Positions 43,534-52,112 of a DNA stretch of 64,000 bases are shown piece after piece. Below the pieces are notes generated by a model. The model saw only the letters and a list, made by a program, of their open reading frames with translations, ran no database searches and was not told the DNA's origin. Source of the stretch: Flavobacterium defluvii (GTDB taxonomy: Bacteria > Bacteroidota > Bacteroidia > Flavobacteriales > Flavobacteriaceae); the NCBI RefSeq assembly GCF_900129555.1, contig NZ_FQWC01000003.1, forward strand, positions 1 through 64,000, written 5' to 3'. The number at the start of each line of letters is the position of its first letter. Position 1 is the stretch's first letter. The translations under genes and the position numbers were made by a program.

Positions 43534-44787
43534 TTATCTATTTTGTAACCAATTTTCCGGATCGGTATTGGTTGTGTTTTGAAGAATCAAAAATTTAATA
43601 ACCGTTTTTCCGGTATCACCGCTGGTTCTTACTTTTCCAATGTTTTGTTTTATCGAAACTTTTTCTCCTTTGCTTACAAATACTTTACTCAGGTTTTGAT
43701 AAACACTAAAGTAGTCTCCATGTTGAATCATTACTACCGTATTCACCGGAGATAAAACCATAACACTAAAAACTTCGCCCGCAAAAACAGCTCTTGCATT
43801 TGCACCATCTTCAGTCGTAATCTCAACTCCAGAATTGTGTACCGAAATTGAAGGATATAATGGGTGAGGCTGATCTCCGTATCCTAATGAAATAAATCCT
43901 TTTTCTACAGGCCAAGGCAGTCTTCCTTTGTTTGCTTTAAAATCAGCAGCCAAAACTTTATCTTCTGGAGTCAGAACAATTTTAGAAGATGAAACCGGAG
44001 CTTTTGGAGCTGTTGATCCTGGATTTTCTTTTGCTTTTTCGGCCGCTGCTTTTCTGTTTGCTTCGGCAATTGCTTCACGAATCAAACGATCAATTTGTCT
44101 ATCGATTCTTTTTGATTCGCTTTGTTTTGCTTTAATATCAGCAGCAATTCTGTTTTTATCTTTTTTAATAGAGTTAACCAGTTTTTGCTGTTCTTTTTTC
44201 TCTACTTCTAAACTTTGTTTTTCTTTTTGATTTTCGGCAATGATTTTTTTCTTAACCTGTCTTTGTCCGTCAAGTTTTGCATTAAAATCAACCAATTGTG
44301 CACTTTTTTCCTGAATTTCTAAACCTTGGTTTTTTCTAAAAGCTGTATATTGTTTTAAATATTGTGCTCTTTTATAGGCTTGTAAAAAACTTTCTGAAGA
44401 CAAAATAAACATTGCCCTGCTTTGTTCTGAACGGCTTTTATATGATTTTAAGATCATTTTGGCATAATCTTCCTTTAATACGGCCAGTTCTTTTTTTAGT
44501 TTATTAACCTTCACTTGATTAATATACATATCATTGCTAAGGATTCTTTCCTGTTTTGCCGTAGTATTAATTAGTTTCTCTTTTAGCTTGATTTTATTTG
44601 CCTGAATCAAATATTCGTTTACAGCTGATTTTTCTTTTTTTCTTACAGACTGCAGCATTTTTTCATTGTCTTTAATTTCCTGAAGAATCTGCGCTTTGCG
44701 CTGTTCAAGTTTTTCTTGCTGCGAATCTTGTGCCCAGACAAAAGTCGTGGCGCAAACAAAAATTAGGCTTAGGAGAAATTTTGGCAT
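43534..44787 (-). CDS. EnvC-like murein hydrolase activator with degenerate M23 domain
   Basis: The protein has 417 residues with a signal peptide (LLSLIFVCATTFVWAQ). A long coiled coil rich in Lys, Glu and Gln covers about 20-245. The C-terminal LytM/M23 domain has SVHNSGVEITTEDGA and HGDYFSVYQNLSKV, but zinc ligands are changed (Asp to Glu in the first block, the usual YxHL His to Asn in the second). That fits an activator rather than an active peptidase. It should help separate daughter cells by switching on an amidase. Confidence 0.86.
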   Translation of the reverse strand: MPKFLLSLIFVCATTFVWAQDSQQEKLEQRKAQILQEIKDNEKMLQSVRKKEKSAVNEYLIQANKIKLKEKLINTTAKQERILSNDMYINQVKVNKLKKELAVLKEDYAKMILKSYKSRSEQSRAMFILSSESFLQAYKRAQYLKQYTAFRKNQGLEIQEKSAQLVDFNAKLDGQRQVKKKIIAENQKEKQSLEVEKKEQQKLVNSIKKDKNRIAADIKAKQSESKRIDRQIDRLIREAIAEANRKAAAEKAKENPGSTAPKAPVSSSKIVLTPEDKVLAADFKANKGRLPWPVEKGFISLGYGDQPHPLYPSISVHNSGVEITTEDGANARAVFAGEVFSVMVLSPVNTVVMIQHGDYFSVYQNLSKVFVSKGEKVSIKQNIGKVRTSGDTGKTVIKFLILQNTTNTDPENWLQNR

Positions 44788-44811
44788 CTTTCTATTTTTC
44801 TTTTTGCAAAT

Positions 44812-45591
44812 TTACTTAATTAAAACTTTTTTATAACCGCTTGGCACGCTATACGGAAAAGAAAGTTCTTCGTTAAATGAGATATTGTTATAATTCAAAT
44901 TAATATTGGTTTTTCCTTTTGGCTGAACGGCATTAATTATCAGCGTTGTTGGAATTGTTCCCTGATTGAACGTTTTTATATCAGAATAATTGATTTCTAA
45001 ATTTATGTTTTCAGCCGGCTGAGAAATTTCTTCTTTTTGTACTAAATATTTTTCAGGATCTAAATAAAATACTTTTTGAATCTTTTGACTTTTTTGATCC
45101 TCTAAACGGAAAAGATTTTCTACAATTGTCTGCGTATATTCTCCTTTTCTTAAATCATCAAAAGCTTCTCCAATTAATAAATTCTGAACTTTATTATAAT
45201 CCAATTCAGTTCCTAACCATTCGCTTAAACTGGTAAAATCTCCTTCGTAATAAGTACCTTTTATTTTCTCATAATAACTTACCGTTGTAGGAGTTATCAA
45301 AGCTTTTGCCATTGTTATTCCAAGAAATCTAACGCTTATTAAAATTTGTTTGTCTTTCTCGATTTTTATATCGGCGGTAACATTTTGACTTTGTTTTTCG
45401 TCTTCATATTTTGCGCTCGCTTTTATATTTAAGGTCGAAAAATCTAATTTATTTTCGTAATGCTTTTCAATTGCTTTGTTATCTTTTTTAGCAATAACTT
45501 CGGTAGTAGTATTGTTCTGAACTGCGACGGCTTTTGATTTACACGAAACAACAAAGGCTGATAGTAATACTATTATTATATATTTTTTCAT
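44812..45591 (-). CDS. DUF4292 lipoprotein
   Basis: The protein has 259 residues with a lipobox (AFVVSCKS). The body has alternating beta strands like LolA/LolB relatives (IKIEKDKQILISVRFLGITMAKALITP, YYEKIKGTYYEGDF). It belongs to the DUF4292 family of Bacteroidota, with no proven function; lipoprotein or lipid handling in the outer membrane is plausible. It sits between the TPR protein and the EnvC-like protein in one minus-strand unit. Confidence 0.82.
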   Translation of the reverse strand: MKKYIIIVLLSAFVVSCKSKAVAVQNNTTTEVIAKKDNKAIEKHYENKLDFSTLNIKASAKYEDEKQSQNVTADIKIEKDKQILISVRFLGITMAKALITPTTVSYYEKIKGTYYEGDFTSLSEWLGTELDYNKVQNLLIGEAFDDLRKGEYTQTIVENLFRLEDQKSQKIQKVFYLDPEKYLVQKEEISQPAENINLEINYSDIKTFNQGTIPTTLIINAVQPKGKTNINLNYNNISFNEELSFPYSVPSGYKKVLIK

Positions 45592-45603
45592 CTTAATTTC
45601 TCC

Positions 45604-46953
45604 TTATTTCTTTTGTTTTAATAATTCATTTGCCTTCAAAAAGTATTCCTCTTTTTTCTTGGCGTCTCCTAACCCATTGTATGCCTCACCTAATTGAATA
45701 TTAAAATTTGCTTCCAGTTTCTTATCATCAACAACATAATCAAGTCCCATTTCTAAAACGGTTTTTGCATTTTTAAATTGCTGTAACTGGTTGCTTCCTA
45801 ATCCTGCATAATAATAAAACTGCGGCTGACTTGGATAAATTTCTATCATCGTCATCGCTCTTTTTGTCATTGGCGTAAATTGTTTTGCCTGAGTATAAGC
45901 TTCAAGCAAAAGCAGATTTGTTTCAAGATCAGTATCTGAATTGGTCATTAAATCTTTTTCATAATATTTAATAGCGTTTTCAAACTGATTTTTACTGTGA
46001 TAAAATTTTCCTATTTCTTTTGCAACATCAACTTCTTTATCATTATCAAAATACGAAATGGCTTTTTCTAAATCCGGAGCATACTGTGGATTTTTATTTA
46101 CATAAATCAGAAACTCATTTAGCGTTCTGTGCTTAATTTTCGAATCAATTTTTGAACTTGACAAAATTACATTCATCGCTTTAATTGCTTTGTCTACCTG
46201 ATTTGCATCTAAATATCCTTTGAACAAACTTACCTGCGCCCATTCAGAATTTGGAATTTCTTTTGCCAGTTGTTTTGCAATATCCAGAACCTTATCTGTT
46301 TCTTCAGATTTTGAATATAAAAAAATCAGATTTACATAATTTGATTCTTCTTTTGGATTCTTTTTAATCTGATCAATCAAGTTCAAAATTTCAGCATTTT
46401 GATATTTACCCTGAGATAAAATCTGCAGTTTATATCTGTCCCGATCTTCAGATTTTCCGAATTTATCGTTCATTTCATTAATCGCAACCAATGCTTTATC
46501 GTATTGGTTTGTAAGCATGTATAAAGAAATCAAATCGTCTTTGTATTCTTCGTCAAAAACAATAATTTTCTGAATTGTTTCTATCGCCAAAGGATAATTT
46601 TTGGTTTCGTAACTTACATCATAAATGCCTAACCAATACCATTTATTTTTTGGATTTAACTCTGTGGCTTTTTCAAATGCATTTTGAGCATTTTGATATT
46701 CTTTAAGAGAAAGATAATTTTTTCCCAATTCAAAATAAGCGACTGCATCAGAAGGTTTTATCTTAATACATTTTTCTAAAGATGCTATGGCTTTATCGTA
46801 ATTTTCGATTCCTTTTTGTTTTAAAGATTCATAAAAAGCATCTTGATAATCATCAGGTGCCAAAGCAATATCTTCAGGTTCTGTCTGTGCAAAAACCGAA
46901 GCTGAATTGCTAAAAAAAGCAAAAAATAAAATTATCAAAATACCTTTTTTCAT
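45604..46953 (-). CDS. Secreted TPR-repeat protein
   Basis: The start is taken at ATG 46953, where a signal peptide begins (MKKGILIILFFAFFSNSASVFAQ); an ATG at 46968 would add five residues. The protein has about 449 residues. At least eight TPR units are visible, for example AVAYFELGKNYLSLKEYQNAQNAF and PQFYYYAGLGSNQLQQFKNAKTVL. It probably scaffolds an envelope complex. It is the gene before DUF4292 and the EnvC-like protein. Confidence 0.85.
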   Translation of the reverse strand: MKKGILIILFFAFFSNSASVFAQTEPEDIALAPDDYQDAFYESLKQKGIENYDKAIASLEKCIKIKPSDAVAYFELGKNYLSLKEYQNAQNAFEKATELNPKNKWYWLGIYDVSYETKNYPLAIETIQKIIVFDEEYKDDLISLYMLTNQYDKALVAINEMNDKFGKSEDRDRYKLQILSQGKYQNAEILNLIDQIKKNPKEESNYVNLIFLYSKSEETDKVLDIAKQLAKEIPNSEWAQVSLFKGYLDANQVDKAIKAMNVILSSSKIDSKIKHRTLNEFLIYVNKNPQYAPDLEKAISYFDNDKEVDVAKEIGKFYHSKNQFENAIKYYEKDLMTNSDTDLETNLLLLEAYTQAKQFTPMTKRAMTMIEIYPSQPQFYYYAGLGSNQLQQFKNAKTVLEMGLDYVVDDKKLEANFNIQLGEAYNGLGDAKKKEEYFLKANELLKQKK

Positions 46954-46990
46954 CTTTTGTAGTTTCATTTATTTTAAAAATGAATCTTTT

Positions 46991-48007
46991 TTATTCTAAA
47001 ACTGAATAATCGCCAATGCTGATACTTGTGAATTTTCCATCATAAACAACATGATTTCCAATCATAGCATTATCTAAGTTAGCGTTTTTTATTTGAGAAT
47101 TTGTTTGTATTAAGCTATTTTTAATAAAACTATCCGTTACGTGACAACCTTTTCCTATCGAAACATTTGGCCCAACGGTTGTGTTTTTTAAGACTACATT
47201 TTCTCCAATATAACATGGCGGAATAATTGTTGAATTTTCCAACGTTACATTATAATCAACTAAATGTTCTCCGTCGTTATGCAAAAATCCTAACATTCTG
47301 CTGTTGGTTTCTACCGTAACATCTTTGTTTCCGCAATCCATCCATTCGTCAACACTTCCGGTTTTGAAAACTTTTCCGTTTGCCATCATAGCTTTGATTC
47401 CGTCATTGATTTGGTATTCGCCACCGTTTTGAATGTTATTATCTAAAACTCCCTGTAGCTCTTTTTTAAGATCTCTAACTTCTTTGAAATAATAAATTCC
47501 GATAACGGCTAAATCACTTACGAATTCTTTTGGTTTTTCAACCAATTCTATAATTTCATTATTCTGATTTAATTTTACAACACCAAATGCTTCTGGCTGA
47601 TTTACTTGTTTTACCCAGATCACAGCATCGGCAGATGGATCAAGTTCAAAATCGGCTCTGATTAAAGTATCCGCATAAGCGATAACTGCTGGTCCAGACA
47701 AAGATTCTTTTGCACACATAATAGCATGACCAGTTCCTAATGGCTGATCTTGACGATATATTGAAGCTTTTGCTCCCAAACCTTTTGCTAAGTCCTGAAG
47801 ACTTTCGACAACATCATCTCCAAAAAATGCTTCATCACCAAGAACAAAAGCAACTTCTTCAATTGGTTGTTTTAATATTTTTGCGATATCTTCTACTAAA
47901 CGGTGTACAATTGATTTTCCCGCAACCGGAATTAATGGTTTTGGAACTGTTAATGTATGTGGACGAAGTCTTGATCCGCGACCCGCCATTGGAACGATTA
48001 TTTTCAT
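46991..48007 (-). CDS. Sugar-phosphate nucleotidyltransferase with left-handed helix tail
   Basis: The protein has 338 residues. The nucleotide loop is VPMAGRGSRLRPHTLTVPKPLIPVAGKS, the metal Asp is in AYADTLIRADF, and there is a GxxDEWMDCG block. The last 90 residues carry hexapeptide repeats (VVLKNTTVGPNVSIGKGCHV) of a left-handed beta-helix. It should make an NDP-sugar for envelope glycans. The sugar cannot be told from sequence. Confidence 0.87.
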   Translation of the reverse strand: MKIIVPMAGRGSRLRPHTLTVPKPLIPVAGKSIVHRLVEDIAKILKQPIEEVAFVLGDEAFFGDDVVESLQDLAKGLGAKASIYRQDQPLGTGHAIMCAKESLSGPAVIAYADTLIRADFELDPSADAVIWVKQVNQPEAFGVVKLNQNNEIIELVEKPKEFVSDLAVIGIYYFKEVRDLKKELQGVLDNNIQNGGEYQINDGIKAMMANGKVFKTGSVDEWMDCGNKDVTVETNSRMLGFLHNDGEHLVDYNVTLENSTIIPPCYIGENVVLKNTTVGPNVSIGKGCHVTDSFIKNSLIQTNSQIKNANLDNAMIGNHVVYDGKFTSISIGDYSVLE

Positions 48008-48099
48008 GTAATTCTATTTTATGTGTGAAGATTAAAAAAATCTCCTGTTTGGTTAGTTCAAGTTTTTAAATATAAAAGTAATGTAACTCTGACTGACAA

Positions 48100-48534
48100 C
48101 TATTTTACTCCTGTACTACCAAATCCGCCGGCTCCTCTTGAAGTTTCTGTAAGTTCTTCAACCTCAATCCATTCTGCTCTTTCGTGTTTGGCAATAATCA
48201 ACTGTGCAATTCTTTCTCCGTTTTCAATTATAAAATCCTCATTTGATAAATTTACCAAAATCACACCTATTTCACCTCTATAATCAGCATCGACTGTTCC
48301 AGGAGAATTTAAAACGGTAACTCCTTTTTTTGCAGCCAGTCCGCTTCTTGGTCTTACTTGTGCTTCGTAACCAATTGGCAATTCAATAAAAAGTCCCGTT
48401 TTTACAATTGTTCTTTCTAATGGTTTTAACGTAATTGGTTCAGAAATATTGGCACGCAAATCCATTCCTGCTGATGCAATAGTTTCGTAATTTGGTAAAT
48501 CGTGTTGTGATTTATTAATAATTTGAATTTTCAT
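48100..48534 (-). CDS. dut: dUTP diphosphatase
   Basis: The protein has 144 residues and all five dUTPase motifs: [20 protein letters not shown], the catalytic block [23 protein letters not shown] and the glycine-rich GAGGFGSTG tail. It removes dUTP. It lies in a unit with the flippase gene upstream and the nucleotidyltransferase downstream. Confidence 0.95.
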   Translation of the reverse strand: MKIQIINKSQHDLPNYETIASAGMDLRANISEPITLKPLERTIVKTGLFIELPIGYEAQVRPRSGLAAKKGVTVLNSPGTVDADYRGEIGVILVNLSNEDFIIENGERIAQLIIAKHERAEWIEVEELTETSRGAGGFGSTGVK

Positions 48535-48565
48535 TTTTTATTTAAAAGATTTAAAAAAAGCACAT

Positions 48566-50026
48566 TTACTTTCTATTCATAATTCCTTTGATAGTGTCTT
48601 TTTCGTTGTAGTAAACAAAATACATAAAAGCTAATAATAATGGGATTCCAACAAAGTAATTTTCTCTAAATCCATAAAATGAAATAGCCGAAAATAAAAT
48701 CGAAATTCCTAGATATGCACCAATTTTGTTCATATCATAAGGTATAGGATAAAATCTGTTTCCCATAACATATGAAATTAACATCATACTTCCGTAAGCA
48801 GAAATTGTGGCAATGGCAGACCCATAGTAACTATATTTTGGGATTAAAAAGTAATTTAAAATTAATGTTACAATTGCTCCAACTATTGAAATATAGGCTC
48901 CAATTTTTGTTTTGTCTGTTAGTTTATACCAAACCGATAAGTTATTGTAAATTCCTAAAAAGAAATTGGCCAAAATAATTAATGGTACAACTTTCATTGC
49001 TTCCCAGTAGGATTTATTATCCAGTAAGAGATATTTAAGTACATCTGCAAAAACGATTACTCCTAATAAAATCAATGAGCCAAAAATCACAAAGTATTTT
49101 GTAATTACAGCATAGGTTTGTGGTGCTTTTTCATTTTTGGCATGACTGAAAAAGAAAGGTTCAATTCCTAATCTAAAAGCAGTGGCAAACAGAACCATAA
49201 ATAATCCAAGCTTGTAACACGCTGAATATGCTCCAACTTCTGACTTTGCCATATTTTCGGGCAATAAATATCCTAATAAGATTTTATCAAAATGTTCATT
49301 AACCGCAAATGCAAGTCCGGCAACTAAAATTGGCAGACCGTATTTCATCATTTTTTTCCAAAGTACAGGATCGAATTTTCTTCCCAGCGAAAGATAATTT
49401 GGAGACAATACAATAAATGTTGCTAAGCTAGCCAGTAAATTGGCAATGAAAATATAAGCAATCTGGAAGTTTTCTACGTATAAATTATCCCAAACTGAAT
49501 TAGGATTTGATGCGGCCAGTTTTGGCAGATACATTAAAAAGAAGATGTTCAGTAATAAATTGATTACTACATTTCCTATTTTAATAGCTGCATAAACCAT
49601 TGGTCTTTGGTTGGCTCTTAATTTAGAAAACGGAACTAAAACCAATGCATCTAAAACTAAAATCCAAACAGAATACGTAATATATTGTGCATCGACTTCG
49701 GCCCAGTTTGCAAGAGTATTTCTGAATATTAATGCCGCAAATAAAAATCCTATAGACGACCAGAATATCGATATTGTAGATGTTGCGATAACATTTTTTT
49801 TGTCTTCTTCGGCGCTGTAAAATCTAAAAAATGCAGTTTCCATTCCGTAAGAAAGTACTACGTTGAAGAAAACCATCCAAGACAAAACAATTGAAACTTC
49901 GCCATATTCGGCCGTAGGCAAAATACCCGTATATAATCTGACCAATAAAAAACTGAGCATTCGTGGTAAAACGGTTGCCAGTCCATAAATTGCAGTCTGC
50001 TTGAATAGATTTTTATATAATCCCAA
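48566..50026 (-). CDS. Oligosaccharide flippase (MOP superfamily)
   Basis: The TTG at 50026 is taken as start (GLYKNLFKQTAIYGLATVLPR); the frame is open to another TTG at 50065, and neither has a clear ribosome site. The protein has about 486 residues and around fourteen membrane segments. It matches Wzx-like polysaccharide exporters with the FKQTAIYGLATVLPRMLSFLL entry helix. It should flip a lipid-linked glycan across the inner membrane, together with the nucleotidyltransferase downstream. Confidence 0.85.
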   Translation of the reverse strand: MGLYKNLFKQTAIYGLATVLPRMLSFLLVRLYTGILPTAEYGEVSIVLSWMVFFNVVLSYGMETAFFRFYSAEEDKKNVIATSTISIFWSSIGFLFAALIFRNTLANWAEVDAQYITYSVWILVLDALVLVPFSKLRANQRPMVYAAIKIGNVVINLLLNIFFLMYLPKLAASNPNSVWDNLYVENFQIAYIFIANLLASLATFIVLSPNYLSLGRKFDPVLWKKMMKYGLPILVAGLAFAVNEHFDKILLGYLLPENMAKSEVGAYSACYKLGLFMVLFATAFRLGIEPFFFSHAKNEKAPQTYAVITKYFVIFGSLILLGVIVFADVLKYLLLDNKSYWEAMKVVPLIILANFFLGIYNNLSVWYKLTDKTKIGAYISIVGAIVTLILNYFLIPKYSYYGSAIATISAYGSMMLISYVMGNRFYPIPYDMNKIGAYLGISILFSAISFYGFRENYFVGIPLLLAFMYFVYYNEKDTIKGIMNRK

Positions 50027-50119
50027 AATAATTAATAATAAAGTTCGTGAAACAAAAATAACCAATTCTTTGGTTTATTAGTGAATTTGGAGGTTCAATA
50101 AAGAAACTTAGTGAGAATT

Positions 50120-50566
50120 TTAACGCGTAAATTTGTTTTCATCTAAAACTTTTACAAAATGAAAACCTTTTGGATTGTATCCCTGATTATAATAAAATCG
50201 ATGTGCTCCAAAATTTCCTGTAAAAGCATCCAAAACAATACTGCTGCATCCTAGATCGAGAGCTTTTTGTTCTACATAATCGGTTAACATTTTTCCAATT
50301 CCCTTAGAACGATATTCTGGATTTACTACAAAATTGTCGATTTCAAGATATTTACCTGTCCATAACTTAGTTGCAGACCAACAGCCTGTTATTCCTAAAC
50401 AAGTATTGCTTTCAAAAACAGCAATTTGCGTATAGTTGTGTGGCAGCATTTCAGAAAGAAATGATTTATATTTTTCTAAAGATATATTTGGATAAAGAAA
50501 TCTGATGGTCTCAATTTGTGCCAGCATTTCTTCAAGTGTAGTAAGTTCTAGTGTTTTTAAAGTCAT
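50120..50566 (-). CDS. GNAT-family acetyltransferase
   Basis: The start is ATG 50566; a TTG at 50587 would add seven residues. The protein has 148 residues. The acetyl-CoA loop is NPEYRSKGIGKMLTDY, preceded by EIDNFVV and followed by GAHRFYYNQGY. The substrate cannot be told. It is the last gene before the repeat array. Confidence 0.87.
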   Translation of the reverse strand: MTLKTLELTTLEEMLAQIETIRFLYPNISLEKYKSFLSEMLPHNYTQIAVFESNTCLGITGCWSATKLWTGKYLEIDNFVVNPEYRSKGIGKMLTDYVEQKALDLGCSSIVLDAFTGNFGAHRFYYNQGYNPKGFHFVKVLDENKFTR

Positions 50567-50703
50567 TGTAATCAAAATAGAATTCAAAAATAAGCAAACT
50601 TTTTATAGCTTATTGCATAATTTTTAAAGAGGCACATGTGAAATATATAAATTAAAGCTAAAAATTATGTAACTTTTTTTAGAACGTATTTTCTTAAATT
50701 TGT

Positions 50704-50974
50704 TTCACAGGGATTGAGAAAGCTAGATACAACCCTTATAAAAAAGGAAGCACTGGGACTAATAAAGCTTGTTTGTTCCCATAAAAGACAAAGCACAAGG
50801 GATTGATTCTGCTGTATTGTAACCCTAAAAAAAAACAGAGCATTGGGACTGATAAAGCTAGTTTGTTCCCATAAAAGACAAAGCACAGGGATTGATTCTG
50901 CTGAAATGTAACCCTTAAAAAAACAGAGCATTGGGATTGATAAAGCTAGTTTGTTCCCATGAAAGACAAAGCAA
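50704..50974. repeat. Array of six degenerate 43-47-bp tandem units
   Basis: Units begin at about 50704, 50749, 50792, 50839, 50882 and 50927, each starting with AGCAC, AGCAT or a close variant followed by GGGA(C/T)TGAT. Odd and even units alternate: one type has AAAGCTAGTTTGTTCCC, the other ATTCTGCTGAAATGTAACCC. Each unit has a weak dyad (GGGA...TCCC). The open frame on the minus strand (50665-51078) only translates the repeat. The 570-bp gap 50588-51157 otherwise holds only the hairpin and terminator listed next. Confidence 0.85.
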
Positions 50975-51000
50975 CAGAGTGATAAAATCTGTGTCAATAA

Positions 51001-51060
51001 TTTTATAAAATGGTATGGATTCTCAATTTTGGGTAAGTTGAGAATCACCATTTTATAAAT
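51001..51060. repeat. Long hairpin with 22-bp stem
   Basis: TTTATAAAATGGT and GATTCTCAA are separated by a 3-nt ATG bulge in the left arm; the right arm TTGAGAATCACCATTTTATAAA (from 51038) pairs with them fully. The loop is about 11 nt. It lies between the repeat array and the atp terminator and may be a terminator, a mobile-element relic or part of the repeat system. Confidence 0.7.
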
Positions 51061-51104
51061 TTTCTTGTTTATAGACATTCTTAAAAAAGAAAAACTTCCA
51101 AAAA

Positions 51105-51137
51105 AAAATAGCCAGCAAAATATTTGCTGGCTATTTT
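51105..51137 (-). terminator. Terminator of the atp operon
   Basis: AAAATAGCCAGCAAA (51105-51119) and TTTGCTGGCTATTTT (51123-51137) are perfect arms with a 3-nt loop. It lies 21 bases after the atpG stop, with a T run on the minus strand. Confidence 0.9.
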
Positions 51138-51157
51138 TTTGTATATCAATGAATTAA

Positions 51158-52018
51158 TTATCCATTTAAAGCTTCTGCACCACCAACAATCTCTAAAATT
51201 TCGTTTGTAATAGCAGCCTGACGAGCTTTATTATAAGTTAATTTCAATTGGTTTCTTAATTCAGTAGCGTTGTCAGTTGCTTTGTGCATTGCTGTCATAC
51301 GCGCTCCATGCTCTGAAGCAAATGAATCTCTAATACCTTTGTATAATTGTGTTTTTAAAGACTTTGGAATTAAAGTCAAAACAATTTCTTCTTTTGAAGG
51401 CTCGAAAATATAATCTCCAGCAGAAACTGATACATCAGATTTAATTGGTGCCAAAGGTAAAAACTGCTCAGTTTGAACAATTTGAGTTGCAGCATTTTTA
51501 AACTGATTGTAGATCAATTCAATTCTGTCATATTCTCCAGATAAAAATCTTTCTGTCAAATTATCTGCAATTCCAGCAACATTTTCAAAAGTTAAATGAT
51601 CAAAAATTGCATTATGATGACCGTGTACTTTATGCGTTTTTGTTAAAGCATCATTTCCTTTTTTACCAATAGCAAAAACATCAACTTGCTTTCCTGCATA
51701 AAAATCTGTACGATTCTTAACTTCTTTAATAATATTTGAATTGAATGCTCCACATAAACCTCTGTTTGAAGTTATAGCAACAAGCAATACTTTTTTTACT
51801 TCACGTTGTGTAGTGTAATCTCCTCCCACTTCACCTTCAAGCGTAGCAGAAAGATTTTGCAATAACTCCGTCAATTTTTCGGCATAAGGGCGCATCGCAG
51901 TGATTGCATCTTGTGCTTTCTTAAGCTTTGCTGCAGAAACCATTTTCATAGCCGATGTAATCTGCATCGTCGATGAAACGGAAGTAATTCTATTACGGAT
52001 TTCCTTTAAATTTGCCAT
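51158..52018 (-). CDS. atpG: ATP synthase gamma subunit
   Basis: The protein has 286 residues. The N-terminal helix is NLKEIRNRITSVSSTMQITSAMKMVSAAKL, followed by SNRGLCGAFNSNI; the C-terminal helix is ATDNATELRNQLKLTYNKARQAAITNEI. Both helices form the rotor shaft of F1. It is the last gene of this operon; atpD and atpC are not in the window, as is usual in Bacteroidota. Confidence 0.96.
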   Translation of the reverse strand: MANLKEIRNRITSVSSTMQITSAMKMVSAAKLKKAQDAITAMRPYAEKLTELLQNLSATLEGEVGGDYTTQREVKKVLLVAITSNRGLCGAFNSNIIKEVKNRTDFYAGKQVDVFAIGKKGNDALTKTHKVHGHHNAIFDHLTFENVAGIADNLTERFLSGEYDRIELIYNQFKNAATQIVQTEQFLPLAPIKSDVSVSAGDYIFEPSKEEIVLTLIPKSLKTQLYKGIRDSFASEHGARMTAMHKATDNATELRNQLKLTYNKARQAAITNEILEIVGGAEALNG

Positions 52019-52046
52019 CTATTAATTAGAAAATGTGACAATTTGA

Positions 52047-52112
52047 AAATTAGATAATTAGATTAATGTGAAAACATTCTCTAATTATCTAATTTACCAA
52101 TTATCTAATTAG
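52047..52112 (-). repeat. Hairpin repeat between atpA and atpG
   Basis: AAATTAGATAATTAG (52047-52061) and CTAATTATCTAATTT (52081-52095) are perfect 15-bp arms; a further AATTATCTAATTAG copy overlaps the atpA stop. It could give an mRNA structure inside the operon. Confidence 0.7.

Noticed and set aside
50704..50974. CRISPR array
   Set aside because: There is no constant repeat with unique spacers: the whole unit is repeated with changes, units differ in length, and no cas gene is nearby.
50665..51078. 137-residue frame on the minus strand with repeated LCLLWEQTSF words
   Set aside because: The repeated words come from the 43-47-bp DNA repeat; subtypes differ at bases that would not be kept in a coding repeat, and there is no start context.
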